Assembly (NCBI GenBank): GCA_038223055.1
Contig: JBBRHF010000224.1
Span: forward strand, 1-6,017
Source of the DNA: JBBRHF01 sp038223055
GTDB lineage: Bacteria > Actinomycetota > Actinomycetes > JACCUZ01
Length of the DNA stretch: 6,017 nt
Reading direction: 5' to 3'
In this document: positions 5,877-6,017 of the stretch, in pieces
Numbering within the stretch: the stretch's first letter is position 1
How the letters are laid out: the number at the start of each line of letters is the position of its first letter
Notes under the pieces: model-generated
What the model was told of the DNA's origin: nothing
What the model saw: only the letters and a program-made list of their open reading frames with translations
Databases searched by the model: none
Position numbers and translations under genes: made by a program

Positions 5877-5910
5877 CGGGACCGGGTGACCCGAAGGCCG
5901 CCCGGTCCCG
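5877..5910 (-). terminator. Strong hairpin, likely tailless terminator of the minus-strand gene
   Basis: Arms CGGGACCGGG (5877-5886) and CCCGGTCCCG (5901-5910) pair perfectly over 10 bp. The inner bases extend the stem (T-G wobble, G-C, one mismatch, two C-G) to a CGAA loop. It is by far the strongest hairpin I found in the gene-poor right part. It lies 39 nt beyond the stop of the minus-strand reading frame at 5950, where a terminator is expected. There is no U-tract in either direction, and it could act on both strands. Confidence 0.6.
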
Positions 5911-5949
5911 TCGTACGTTCACGTTCTTGGTGCGCTCAACCCTCGAGTC

Positions 5950-6017
5950 TCACCAGGGGGCGGGGTCCAGCGCCGGCACGGCGGCGCTCTCACCGTTGCG
6001 GAGGAAGGGCAGGTGCC
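5950..6017 (-). CDS. C-terminal end of an unidentified minus-strand protein
   Basis: The minus strand reads HLPFLRNGESAAVPALDPAP, then Trp and a TGA stop at 5952-5950. Almost all of the 21 codons end in G or C, the bias seen in the intact genes here, while neighbouring non-coding sequence lacks it. A strong hairpin follows the stop at terminator distance. About 21 residues are too few to identify the family; the rest of the gene lies beyond the right edge. Confidence 0.5.
   Translation of the reverse strand, partial: HLPFLRNGESAAVPALDPAPW

Overview
The window comes from a high-GC Gram-positive genome. The sequence is GC-rich throughout, and in the intact genes the third codon position is almost always G or C. 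An MmpL-type transporter and a zinc-ribbon large serine recombinase of a type common in mycelial and soil actinobacteria point to Actinomycetota. I cannot name the genus from the sequence.

Left part (1-3677) holds the only two genes that look functional. The first is an MMPL/RND-superfamily membrane transporter whose start lies before the window (1-2103). The second is a membrane-anchored alpha/beta hydrolase (about 2664-3677). Between them lies debris: a TM2-domain protein whose start codon overlaps the transporter stop as ATGA but which is frameshifted and cut off after its first membrane segment, a short stretch resembling the core of an HD phosphohydrolase, and a terminator-like hairpin. 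ATGA stop/start overlaps occur three times here (2100-2103, 2706-2709, 3674-3677), so this looks like a once translationally coupled operon that has partly decayed.

Middle part (3674-4745) is a large serine recombinase that has lost its catalytic resolvase domain, carries a one-base deletion inside its zinc ribbon, and ends where a tandem-repeat tract begins. It cannot catalyse recombination, but it marks a past integrative element.

Right part (4745-5950) is gene-poor. It has two separate tracts of 8-bp tandem repeats (GTGGGGCC and GCGGTTCC, together GYGGKKCC), a short unrecognised coding-like remnant, and an XRE-type helix-turn-helix regulator broken by three frame changes. The second repeat tract runs in frame straight into the helix-turn-helix. 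Near the right edge two short direct repeats and a strong hairpin precede the last codons of a minus-strand gene (6017-5950).

Overall the window looks like an actinobacterial accessory or integration-scar region: a surviving envelope transporter and hydrolase next to relics of mobile and regulatory genes. I do not see a clearly new functional system. The most unusual signals are the two related octanucleotide tracts, each sitting at the edge of a broken gene, and the concentration of one-base frameshifts outside the two intact genes.
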